NCBI RefSeq assembly: GCF_003947415.1
Contig: NZ_QHKL01000004.1
Span: 682,001-746,000 of the forward strand
Direction: 5' to 3'
Length of the DNA stretch: 64,000 bases
Source of the DNA: Amycolatopsis sp. WAC 01376
GTDB lineage: Bacteria > Actinomycetota > Actinomycetes > Mycobacteriales > Pseudonocardiaceae
The notes under the pieces are model-generated. The model made no database searches. It was not told the origin of the DNA and saw nothing but the letters and a program-made list of their open reading frames with translations. Shown piece after piece: positions 25,476 through 33,523 of the stretch (position 1 is its first letter; each line of letters starts with the position of its first letter). The position numbers were made by a program, and so were the translations under genes.

Positions 25476-25856
25476 ATGTCGGAAGTCGATTCGATCCAAG
25501 CTCGCCGGACCGCCGTCTCACTTGCCACGAGCCGGTTCGGCCCGGATCATCGGGAGACCCTGAAAGCCAGGAACCTGCTCGGCTTCGCCCTGCACCGCGC
25601 CGGCATGCTCGAGGAGGCCGAGCGCGAGTTGCGCACCACCAAGGAAGACCGCGCTCGCGCTCTCGGCCCGGCCGACACGGAAACCCTGTTCGGCCAAAGC
25701 CTGCTCGCCTACCTCCTGTTCGACTCCGGCAATTTGCCCGAAGCGGTGACCCAGCAACGAATGCTGGTCGAGGCATCGGCGGCCGCTCTCGGCGAGCGGC
25801 ATCCGATCACCACCAGTTGCCACAGCAGCCTGGAAACGATTCGAGGAAACTCGTAA
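25476..25856 (+). CDS. Small tetratricopeptide-repeat protein
   Basis: 126 residues. Three TPR units of the TPR_10/TPR_12 kind: RFGPDHRETLKARNLLGFAL, ALGPADTETLFGQSLLAYLL and ALGERHPITTSCHSSL, separated by helices such as AGMLEEAERELRTTKEDRAR. Such repeats are normally the C-terminal part of STAND regulators. Here they stand alone with an ATG and a GGGAAGG ribosome site, so this is either a small adaptor or a cut-down regulator tail. Confidence 0.75.
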   Translation: MSEVDSIQARRTAVSLATSRFGPDHRETLKARNLLGFALHRAGMLEEAERELRTTKEDRARALGPADTETLFGQSLLAYLLFDSGNLPEAVTQQRMLVEASAAALGERHPITTSCHSSLETIRGNS

Positions 25857-26159
25857 CCACCTCCGGCACACGCAGTATCTGCACCAGGGCTGGTCATCGC
25901 ATAGATGGCCAGCTCCTTTTGTTCGTCGCGTAACTCCAGATTCAACCGCTGGTAGAGCAAGTACCGCGAAGCCACGCAGCACTACGTACTCGTCGACGTG
26001 CTTGCCAGGCTGTCCGACGCACTGGACGCGAGCGGCGACACGGCCGCGCCGACCACCGAAGGAGCGGCAGTTTGCGCCTTATCGCTTCCCTGGCGTCCAT
26101 CACGTCCGTACCGTCGCGCACTGGCTGATTCGCCGCATTCAAGGAGAAAGGGAACGTCG
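25857..26159. other. Gap before the M23 peptidase gene
   Basis: No intact gene. Protein-like scraps occur on both strands (minus: SRYLLYQRLNLELRDEQKEL near 25920-25975; plus: ATQHYVLVDVLARLSDALDA near 25975-26030) without starts or recognised families. They are probably relics. Confidence 0.35.
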
Positions 26160-27032
26160 TTGAGAAGATTGATGGTCGCACTACTCGGCGTGGCATTGGC
26201 GTTGGGCAGCACTCTCCTGGTCACCCCGTCGGCGCAGGCCGCGACGGCACGGAACGGCGTCTGCGAGGACGGCGAGTTCTGCTTGTATTACAACAGCAAT
26301 CAGCAGGGATCGGTCAGCGATTTCGACGCGTCGGTCGGCAACTACGGCACGGGCGCCGACTGCTATCACTTCCTCGGTGCGGGTGCGGGGAAGGGCCTGT
26401 GCGTGAGGAACAACGCGGCCTCGGTGTGGAATCGGAGGGACGCGGTGGTCACCGTGTTCTTCAAGGGTGGCTGGACAGGACCGATCGACTCGTTCACGCA
26501 CGGCGCCAAAGGCAATTTGACCTCGACGTACAACGAAAACGCCGGGCACCTGCTCGGTCTGGTGGGGAACGACTGGCTCGAAACCGGGCTGTACCACAGC
26601 GATTCCGGCCGCATCACCTCCTATTTCGACGGCTACGTGAATACGTCGGGCAGGCACGAGGGGATCGACTTCGCGCGCGGCTTCGGCGTTCCCGTGTACT
26701 CGATGACCCAGGGCTCCGTGATCAGGAAGACCGAGGGCAGCAACGGCAGCGGCGGCCTGTCCACGCTGGCGATCTACAACCGGGATCAGGATTTCACCAT
26801 CATCTACCTGCATCTCAACCCGTCGAACGGGCTCACGGTCGGTGAGTTCGTCAACCGTGGCCAGCAGATCGGCGCCGAGGAGTACCGCGGCGCCGGCGCC
26901 ACGCACACGCATGTCGAGTACCGGCCGGGCAGGCACGAGAGCGCGTCGGACAGCACCGGTGATCCGGTTCTCGACAACCCGAGCCCGTCGTTGTTCTGGC
27001 GGAACCACGGTTACAACATCTGCTGCGGATAG
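26160..27032 (+). CDS. Secreted I36-like domain fused to an M23 metallopeptidase
   Basis: 290 residues from the TTG at 26160, with AAGGAG upstream. A Sec signal (MVALLGVALALGSTLLVTPS, cleavage near AQAAT) is followed by an I36-type domain (CEDGEFCLYYNSNQQGS; CYHFLGAGAGKGLCVRNNAA) to about residue 110. An M23 peptidase domain comes next, with zinc and catalytic motifs HEGIDFARGFGVPVYSM (H-x3-D) and THTHVEYRPG (H-x-H). M23 enzymes cut peptide cross-links in peptidoglycan. Here the inhibitor-like fold may act as an in-cis propeptide or wall-binding module. It opens a run of exported proteins. Confidence 0.8.
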   Translation: MRRLMVALLGVALALGSTLLVTPSAQAATARNGVCEDGEFCLYYNSNQQGSVSDFDASVGNYGTGADCYHFLGAGAGKGLCVRNNAASVWNRRDAVVTVFFKGGWTGPIDSFTHGAKGNLTSTYNENAGHLLGLVGNDWLETGLYHSDSGRITSYFDGYVNTSGRHEGIDFARGFGVPVYSMTQGSVIRKTEGSNGSGGLSTLAIYNRDQDFTIIYLHLNPSNGLTVGEFVNRGQQIGAEEYRGAGATHTHVEYRPGRHESASDSTGDPVLDNPSPSLFWRNHGYNICCG

Positions 27033-27152
27033 CGTCACCGCCGGTGAACCGGCACTTCTTCGGGGAAGTTTCCGGTTGCCCCTCCCCCGCCGCTTACCGA
27101 CGCTGATGCGGCATCGGTGACGCGAGTCGCTGAGCGAACGCGGAGGACGCCA

Positions 27153-27536
27153 GTGACTCAAGGTGTTCACACCATCCTGCTCGACGCCACCCAGGTGCGG
27201 CTCTGCGTGTCGGCGCTGCGGGCGAACCTGGGCGGGACCGTGATCCCGGCCGATGAGAGTCCGGTCCGCTTCGGCGAGTTGCTGCGGAGCCACCGGCAAA
27301 GCCTCGGCACGACCCAGCGGCTTCTCGCCGCCCGCTCCACCGTCAGCGTCCGAGCGATCAGAGACCTCGAGCACGGCCGGGTCGGCAGGCCCCGCCGCGA
27401 CACGGTCCGGCTCATCGCGGCCGGGCTCGGCCTGTCCGGCCAGGCTCGCGCCGAGTTCGAACGAGCAGCGGTTTCGTATCGACCGACCACCGGCACGTCA
27501 GCGCCGGGAACCCACCGCAAGAGGAGACCCGAATGA
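27153..27536 (+). CDS. Small XRE-type helix-turn-helix protein
   Basis: 127 residues from the GTG at 27153 (GGAGG 6 bases upstream). The HTH is FGELLRSHRQSLGTTQRLLA, ARSTVSVRAIRDLEHGRVGR, then PRRDTVRLIAAGLGLSGQAR. This is the same domain that begins HTH/NB-ARC/TPR regulators such as the one at 33.5 kb, but here it ends in a basic tail and stops. Its stop overlaps the start of the next gene (ATGA). It is probably a local regulator of the exported-protein genes that follow. Confidence 0.75.
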   Translation: MTQGVHTILLDATQVRLCVSALRANLGGTVIPADESPVRFGELLRSHRQSLGTTQRLLAARSTVSVRAIRDLEHGRVGRPRRDTVRLIAAGLGLSGQARAEFERAAVSYRPTTGTSAPGTHRKRRPE

Positions 27537-28048
27537 AGCATCCGTGGAGAGCGGCGATGGCCGCCACGCTCGCCGCTCTCGTCGCCTTCGCCCTCGGCGC
27601 CGTGCCCGCCGGGGCCGACGTGACCCCGCAGGCCGACGATCTGCCACCACTCGCGATCGAGGACTTCAACTACCCGCAGGCCGCACAAATCCAGGCGGAG
27701 CGCGGGTTTCTGCTCAAACGCGGCGACGGCCACATCGTACTGCTCGCCACCTGCCCTGCCGACACGACGGATCCGGATCTGCTGCGGATCGCCGAGCGGG
27801 GCCAGCCCGGCTCCGGTTACGTGTGCTTCCGCGTCTCCGGGAAGACCGGGCACCTGACCGTCGAGATGCCGTCCGTTTACGGCGTGAGCACCGGGAACTT
27901 CACCAGCGACGTCGTGCTGACCCCCGATGACGGCGCGACGAAGAAGACGTACAAGGTGCCGCCGAACAGCTACGCGGGCGTCGGCGAGACCGACCCGGAG
28001 GGCACCGGCGGCGAGTACATGCTCCTGGAAATCAAGGTCTCCCGTTGA
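27533..28048 (+). CDS. Secreted protein of unknown function
   Basis: 171 residues. A Sec signal (WRAAMAATLAALVAFALGAV, cleavage after AGA) is followed by an exported domain with two Cys (LLATCPADTT; GYVCFRVSG) that could pair. The C-terminal half is beta-rich (HLTVEMPSVYGVSTGNFTSD; GEYMLLEIKVSR) and may be a carbohydrate- or protein-binding sandwich. No family is recognised. Translational coupling to the HTH gene and closeness to the trypsin-like gene suggest one operon. Confidence 0.7.
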   Translation: MKHPWRAAMAATLAALVAFALGAVPAGADVTPQADDLPPLAIEDFNYPQAAQIQAERGFLLKRGDGHIVLLATCPADTTDPDLLRIAERGQPGSGYVCFRVSGKTGHLTVEMPSVYGVSTGNFTSDVVLTPDDGATKKTYKVPPNSYAGVGETDPEGTGGEYMLLEIKVSR

Positions 28049-28086
28049 CCGGCCACCGCTTCCAGCATCGTGTGAGGAACTCAGTC

Positions 28087-29946
28087 ATGACAAGACCCAC
28101 CAGAAGGCTGGCCCTGTTGTCCGGGCTGGCCCTGGCCGCCACCGCGGTGACGACCGCACCCGCGGCGGCCGTCGTCGGAGGCAACGCCGACCACGCGTTC
28201 GTGGTGCGGCTGGACATCGGCGGCGGCGCCCGCGCCTGCACGGGCACGCTGGTCGCGCCTGGCTGGGTGCTCACCGCCGCGAGCTGTTTCGCGGCCACCC
28301 CCGGCACGAGCCTCCCGCCGTCGGGCACACCTCCCCAGCCCGTCACCGCGACCATCGGCCGCCCCGACCTCACGACCACCGCCGGCGTGGTGCGGACCGT
28401 GCTCCGGCTGGTGCCGCACGAGTCGCGGGATCTGATGATGGCCCAGCTCAACCTTTCCGTCCCGGGTGTCACCCCGGTCGCGGTCAGCTCGGCCGCACCG
28501 ACGGCAGGCGAGCAACTGACACTCCCCGCCTATGGCCGTACCGCCACCGAGTGGGCTCCGCTGCGCCAGCACGCGGGCACCTTCACGGTCGACGGGGTCA
28601 CCGGTGGGAACCTCGCGCTCACCGGGCAGAACGGCGCCGCCGTATGCGCCGGTGACACCGGTGGTCCCGCGCTCCGCACCACCGGTTCCGGCGTCGAGGT
28701 GGCCGCGGTGAACAGCCGCTCCTGGCAAGGCGGCTGTTTCGGCACGCCGTCGACCGAGACCCGGACCGGGGCCGTCGACACCCGCGTCGACGACGTGCGG
28801 CCGTGGATCGCGAACGTCGCACTGGGCGTCCACTGGACCGACGCGGCCACGGTCTCCGGTGACAACCAGACCGACTCGGCGGTCGCGACCTCGCGCAACG
28901 GCGCGATGACCGCGGTGGTCTGGGAGGACGACCGGCTGGGTACCAATCCCGCCGACACCGTCGGCACGAACGTCTACCTGCGGCTGTACCAGAACGGGCA
29001 GCCCAAGTTCACCCGTGCGGTCACCTCGACCGGAGCAGGGAACTGGAAGCACATCCAGCCGGACGTCGCGGTCCGTGACGACGGCACGACCATCGTCACC
29101 TACGCGGACGACCACGACGGCAACGGGTATTACGACGTCAAGGTGAAGACGTTCGACTCCACCGCACGCGAGACCGGCGCGACCACGGTCAACGCGAACG
29201 CGGCCGGACAGCAGCAGAACCCCCGGATCGCCGCCGACCCGGACGGCACGGGCTTCGCCATCGCCTTCGAAACCTGGAACGGCGCCCCGAAACAGGTGCA
29301 CCTGGCGTTCTATTCCGCCATCACGCTCAAGAAGTGGGAGAAGATCATCAGCCCGGGCGCCGGTCCCAGCCAGAACCCCGACGTGGCGATGGGCGCGAAC
29401 GGAAACGCGGTCGTGGTCTGGGAAATGGACACCGGCGGCGGGGTGTTCGCCATCCGCATTCGCGGGTTCGCCCCGGACGGCTCGGAGTCACTGGGATACC
29501 GCGCGCCCGGCGGTACCGGGGATCAGCGGGACGCGAGCATCGCCGCCGATTTCGCGGGCAACTTCGTCGTCGGCTGGCAGAACGACAGCGCGGGCAACAG
29601 GCAGGTCGCGGTCCGGTCGTACACGGCGGCGGGTACCGGGGGCGCCATCAGCTACGGCCCGAACGGGGCGGAACCGAAGGTCGGCATCGACGGCCAGCGG
29701 CGCGCCGTCGTCGCCTGGCGCTACGGCGGCGAGGTGTACGTGCGAGGCGTCAACGCGGACGGCACCACCACCGGCAGACTGCCGACGCTGCGGACCACCA
29801 CCGTGGCCAACTCCAATCCCGACGTCGAGCCCGCGGTGGCCGTCGATACAGCCGGTGGAATCACGTTGACCTACAGCAAGACGGTCAACACAGCCGGGTT
29901 CAACCAGATCCAGTACGGCACCGGCCTGAGCAATTTCGGCTGGTAA
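28087..29946 (+). CDS. Secreted trypsin-like protein with a lost catalytic triad
   Basis: 619 residues from the ATG at 28087, with GAGGAA upstream. Signal peptide, then VVGG (residues 29-32) as in activated S1 proteases, and an S1 fold to about 260. The triad is broken: TAASC has Ser66 in place of the catalytic His, and CAGDTGGP has Thr191 in place of the nucleophilic Ser; Asp115 (HESRD) survives. Residues 260-619 are a beta-propeller-like series (ATSRNGAMTAVVWEDD; PDVAMGANGNAVVVWE; ASIAADFAGNFVVGWQ). The fold therefore probably binds rather than cuts. It is transcribed with the secreted protein before it and the ALF-repeat protein after it. Confidence 0.82.
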   Translation: MTRPTRRLALLSGLALAATAVTTAPAAAVVGGNADHAFVVRLDIGGGARACTGTLVAPGWVLTAASCFAATPGTSLPPSGTPPQPVTATIGRPDLTTTAGVVRTVLRLVPHESRDLMMAQLNLSVPGVTPVAVSSAAPTAGEQLTLPAYGRTATEWAPLRQHAGTFTVDGVTGGNLALTGQNGAAVCAGDTGGPALRTTGSGVEVAAVNSRSWQGGCFGTPSTETRTGAVDTRVDDVRPWIANVALGVHWTDAATVSGDNQTDSAVATSRNGAMTAVVWEDDRLGTNPADTVGTNVYLRLYQNGQPKFTRAVTSTGAGNWKHIQPDVAVRDDGTTIVTYADDHDGNGYYDVKVKTFDSTARETGATTVNANAAGQQQNPRIAADPDGTGFAIAFETWNGAPKQVHLAFYSAITLKKWEKIISPGAGPSQNPDVAMGANGNAVVVWEMDTGGGVFAIRIRGFAPDGSESLGYRAPGGTGDQRDASIAADFAGNFVVGWQNDSAGNRQVAVRSYTAAGTGGAISYGPNGAEPKVGIDGQRRAVVAWRYGGEVYVRGVNADGTTTGRLPTLRTTTVANSNPDVEPAVAVDTAGGITLTYSKTVNTAGFNQIQYGTGLSNFGW

Positions 29947-29996
29947 GGCTCCGCCTCCACTCTGAAGCAAGCTCCGCTCTGGAAAGGAAATCCGTG

Positions 29997-32900
29997 ATGT
30001 CCTCGAACGAATGGTCCAGACGCCAAGCGCTCCGCGTGCTCGGAGGGGCCGCCGCGCTGACCGCACTGCCTGCCGGGTTCGTACTCGCCGGCGCCCGCCC
30101 GGCTTTCGCCGAGACCGGCCCGACGGAGACGGGACTGCCGGACACCGCCCGGGGCCGGGCGGTGTGGCAGTACAAGATCGGCGGCAAGGCGGTCCGCCGT
30201 GAGGGGAAGAACGCACTGCTCGGTTCGGACGCGGACATCACGGATTTCCTGAACAACCGGCTCCAGCACGCCATCGACGAGGACAACCGGTTCGCCCTCT
30301 TCGCCGCGCTGCCGTTCGCGGGCCGCGCGGCCACCACCGGGATCGGCACCGCCCTGTCCGGCGGCAGCACCGCGATGTCGGCCTTCCTGCGGGACGGCTA
30401 CAACGCCGCGGTCACCGAGGACAAGCGGGTCGAGGTACTGACCATCAAGAACACGGGTGGGGCCGCGGTGCAGCGGGCGGCGACCAACGCACTGAACACC
30501 AACACCCTGGCCGCGTTCACCTCGTTCATCGAGACCGGCCAATACCCGGCCCACGACGAGGACGCCAGAATCGTCGTCTTCACCATGCTCAACACCGGGT
30601 CACCGCAGGTGAAGCTCTACGCCCAGCGGGCGCTCGACGCCGGTACCCCCGACGCGATCGACTGGTTCCTGCGCACCGGCCAGTACATCGCCCGCGCCCG
30701 TGACGAAGAGTCCGCCACCATCCAGCAACTGGTCGGGATCGTCGAACGGGAAGGCCGTATCGCGCAGCGGTGCACCGATCAGGCCGTTGCCCTTTCCAAC
30801 GCCGCGAAGGAGGCCGCGGCCAAGGCGAAACAGGCCGCACTCGCCGCGCTGGACGAGGCCCGCGCCGCGCAGAACGACGTGCGCCGCTCGGCGAAGGCGG
30901 CCAACGCCGCCGCCCGCGCCGCGAAGAACGCGGCCTCCTGCGCGGCCACCGCGATCAGCGCATCCCGTGCCGCCCAGCAGGCCGCGCGCCGCGCCGCGTA
31001 CGCCGCCCAGGCCGCCGCGCACGCCACCGCCGCGGCGGGCCAGGCGGCCGCTCGCGCGTACAACGCCGCCATTTCCGCGTCCAAGAACGCGAGCGCGGCG
31101 TCCGCCGCACGCCAGGCCGCCGCCACCGCCCGCAACGCCGCCGGGCAGGCGCGGAACGCCGCGAAAGCCGCCGAGCAGGCCCGGATCGCCAGCTGGAGCG
31201 CGGTCTCGGCAGGGACCTCGGCCGCGGCCGCCGCCACCGACGCGGCTTCGGCGGCGAACGCGTCGGCCGATGCCGCGTCGGCCGCCGGGGTGGCACAGGC
31301 CGAAGCCGCGGAAGCCCGGCAGGCCGCGGCCGAGGCCACGGCCGCGGCGGCGCGCGCCAACCGTGCGGCGGCCGCCGCACGGTCGTTCGCCCAGCAGGCC
31401 TCATCGGCGGCCGCCGCCGCACGCGACGCCGCGAACAGCGCGGCCGGCCACGCGGATGCCGCGGCAGCCGCCGCGGAGGAGGCCGCCAACCACGCCGGTG
31501 AGGCGATCGACTACGCCAACAGGTCCACGGCGGCCGCCCAGCGCGCCGTCACCGCGGCCAACCTGGCCATGGACACGGTCAATCAGGCACGAGCCGTCGA
31601 GCAGGCGGCCAGGGACGCCGAGGCCGCCTCGCTGGTCGAGGAGACCGAACTCGGCGTCGAACTCGCCCAGCGGGACGCGCGGGAGGAGGTGGACGAACGG
31701 GCCAGGATCGCCCGGCAGCAAACGCAGATCGCCTTGACCGACGAGGCGACCCGCACCTTGATCGCCGACGCCGAAACCGCGATGCGCGCCGGCGACACCG
31801 GCCGCGCGGCCACGCTGGGACGGCAGGCCGCGCTCCAGCTGATCACGAACGGGCTCACCAGAAGCTGGACCAAGTCGGCGGCGGAGTTCGCCGTCGCGGG
31901 CGGTGACGAGGACGTGCTGGTCTGGCTGAGCGCCGACCGGTTGCTGTCACAGCGGCAGGACGACGCCGAATCCGTCGCCGCCGTGGCCGGTGTGTCGACG
32001 ATGACGGTGGCCACCGCCGCCGCCAAGGCGCTGGAGGCCGACAATCCCGCGGCGGTCACCGAATTCCTCACGACCGGCGCGATCAACGCCGCGGCGGAGG
32101 ACAACAGACGGACGATCTTCGCCATTCTCGCCGACAATCCCGGGACCGCGGTGCGTACCGCCGCGGAGGCGGCGCTGAACGACGGATCGGCCGCGGCGTT
32201 GCACCGATTCCTCAAGGTGTCCATCGTCGACGCGGCCGCCGAGGACGATCAGGTCGAGGCGTACCGGTTGCTCAACGAGGGCGGCCCGTACACGAAGGCG
32301 GCGGCGAAGATCGCACTCGCGGGCACCACGAACATGCGCCGCGGTTTCGTCGCCGGTACCCAGTTCGACACCACCCAACTCGACCACGACTGGGCCACGC
32401 ACGTCGCCGCGATCCGGGCGGCCATCGCCCACGCGGCCAGGATCGCGTCGGATGCGCTGGCGAACGCCGCCCTCGCGTCCAAAGCCGCCGCCGAGGCCAG
32501 GAAAGCCGCCGCCGAAGCGGTCACCTGGGCCAACCGGGCAGCCGGGTACGCGGCGGACGCCCAGCGCTCGGCCACCGAAGCCGCGAACAACGCCGCCGCC
32601 GCCGAGCAGTCCGCCGTGGACGCCCGGCGCTCCGCCGACCAGGCGGCGGCCGCGGCCGCCGTCGCGAACAAGGCGCGGCGCTCGGCGAACTCCTCGATGC
32701 TGCGCGCGTTCGACTGTGCCGACCGAGCGGTCAGCTTCGCCTACAAAGCCCAGGCCTCCGCGAACAGCGCCCGCGCGTCCGCCATCCAGGCCGGTCGAGA
32801 CGCCGCGGGGGCGGCGGAGGAGGCGAGCCGCGCACGGCACATCGTCATCCTGGCCGCGGAAGCCGAGGCCGCGCTCGCGGCGCAGAGAGCGGCGAGGGAC

Positions 32901-33389
32901 GACAGCGAGGATCCCAACGCGCACGGCGACTCGTCGATCATCGGGATGTGGCAGAACAACCCTGATCGGCTCCTGGAGGAATCGGCGAAGTTCTTCGACA
33001 ACCTCTCGGACTGGGCAGGCCTGATCTCCACAGGCGCCAGTCTCGGCGCGATGGTCTTCGCCTTGAACCTGCCACTCGCCGGCACTCTCGCCGTCATCGG
33101 CACTGCCGCCAAGATCGTGTCCGTCGCCTCCGGATTCCTCGCGGCGGGAGCGTCCGGCATGCGTTATGGCTGGGAGAGCACGGAGTTCCACACAGCCCTC
33201 GGGAAGGCGATGGTGAACACCGTCCTCACGGGAGTCGGCGCGATCAAGATCATCAGCGGTGTCCTGCCGCCAGGCTGGTCGGGCGTCCCGAAGCAACTGA
33301 TCGAGCGCCATTACGAAAAAATCGGCTCAGTGACGTGGGACGCGTTCGAAGGCACCTTCGGCTGGCTGCACCGCCTCTTCAACCCCTGA
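29997..33389 (+). CDS. Large exported ALF-repeat, alanine-rich coiled-coil protein
   Basis: 1130 residues. A twin-arginine signal (SRRQALRVLGG...) ends near residue 39. Residues 80-250 hold four ALF-type repeats (AMSAFLRDGYNAAVTEDKR; AIDWFLRTGQYIARARDEE). About 254-574 is an alanine/arginine coiled coil. About 640-800 holds four more repeats (VTEFLTTGAINAAAEDNRRT), and 800-968 a second coiled coil. Residues 1000-1058 are hydrophobic (GASLGAMVFALNLPLAGTLA), then a short globular end. Start: ATG after AAAGGA; a GTG 3 bases earlier is possible. ALF-repeat proteins are stalk-like exported proteins, sometimes polymorphic toxins. No toxin domain is recognisable here. A strong hairpin follows. Confidence 0.8.
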   Translation: MSSNEWSRRQALRVLGGAAALTALPAGFVLAGARPAFAETGPTETGLPDTARGRAVWQYKIGGKAVRREGKNALLGSDADITDFLNNRLQHAIDEDNRFALFAALPFAGRAATTGIGTALSGGSTAMSAFLRDGYNAAVTEDKRVEVLTIKNTGGAAVQRAATNALNTNTLAAFTSFIETGQYPAHDEDARIVVFTMLNTGSPQVKLYAQRALDAGTPDAIDWFLRTGQYIARARDEESATIQQLVGIVEREGRIAQRCTDQAVALSNAAKEAAAKAKQAALAALDEARAAQNDVRRSAKAANAAARAAKNAASCAATAISASRAAQQAARRAAYAAQAAAHATAAAGQAAARAYNAAISASKNASAASAARQAAATARNAAGQARNAAKAAEQARIASWSAVSAGTSAAAAATDAASAANASADAASAAGVAQAEAAEARQAAAEATAAAARANRAAAAARSFAQQASSAAAAARDAANSAAGHADAAAAAAEEAANHAGEAIDYANRSTAAAQRAVTAANLAMDTVNQARAVEQAARDAEAASLVEETELGVELAQRDAREEVDERARIARQQTQIALTDEATRTLIADAETAMRAGDTGRAATLGRQAALQLITNGLTRSWTKSAAEFAVAGGDEDVLVWLSADRLLSQRQDDAESVAAVAGVSTMTVATAAAKALEADNPAAVTEFLTTGAINAAAEDNRRTIFAILADNPGTAVRTAAEAALNDGSAAALHRFLKVSIVDAAAEDDQVEAYRLLNEGGPYTKAAAKIALAGTTNMRRGFVAGTQFDTTQLDHDWATHVAAIRAAIAHAARIASDALANAALASKAAAEARKAAAEAVTWANRAAGYAADAQRSATEAANNAAAAEQSAVDARRSADQAAAAAAVANKARRSANSSMLRAFDCADRAVSFAYKAQASANSARASAIQAGRDAAGAAEEASRARHIVILAAEAEAALAAQRAARDDSEDPNAHGDSSIIGMWQNNPDRLLEESAKFFDNLSDWAGLISTGASLGAMVFALNLPLAGTLAVIGTAAKIVSVASGFLAAGASGMRYGWESTEFHTALGKAMVNTVLTGVGAIKIISGVLPPGWSGVPKQLIERHYEKIGSVTWDAFEGTFGWLHRLFNP

Positions 33390-33404
33390 TCTCAGGTGCC
33401 CGGA

Positions 33405-33441
33405 CGGGCCGGGTCCCTCACTCATCGAGGGACCCGGCCCG
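33405..33441. terminator. 15-bp perfect hairpin terminator
   Basis: CGGGCCGGGTCCCTC (33405-33419) and GAGGGACCCGGCCCG (33427-33441) pair around a 7-base loop. It separates the exported-protein genes from the NRPS cluster. Confidence 0.85.
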
Positions 33442-33446
33442 CAGGG

Positions 33447-33468
33447 CGTTTTCGATCAATTTCGATCA
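33447..33468. promoter_or_regulatory. TTCGATCA direct repeat upstream of the cluster regulator
   Basis: TTCGATCA occurs at 33451-33458 and 33461-33468, exactly one helical turn apart, within CGTTTTCGATCAATTTCGAT. A 20-of-22 match to the whole segment recurs at 54850-54871, and TTTTCGATC pairs recur before the regulator at 58134. Candidate operator of the locus. Confidence 0.5.
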
Positions 33469-33523
33469 GAATCGTCGGCGAACCACGACTTTTCGGCGTC
33501 ACACCCGCTCTAACATCCGGAAA

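Noticed and set aside
24285..25499. Minus-strand open frame of 404 residues opposite the GNAT and methyltransferase genes
   Set aside because: It runs across two well supported genes and their gap without any motif of its own.
31947..33311. Minus-strand open frame of 454 residues opposite the ALF-repeat gene
   Set aside because: Shadow of the alanine-rich coding strand with no ribosome site and no motif.
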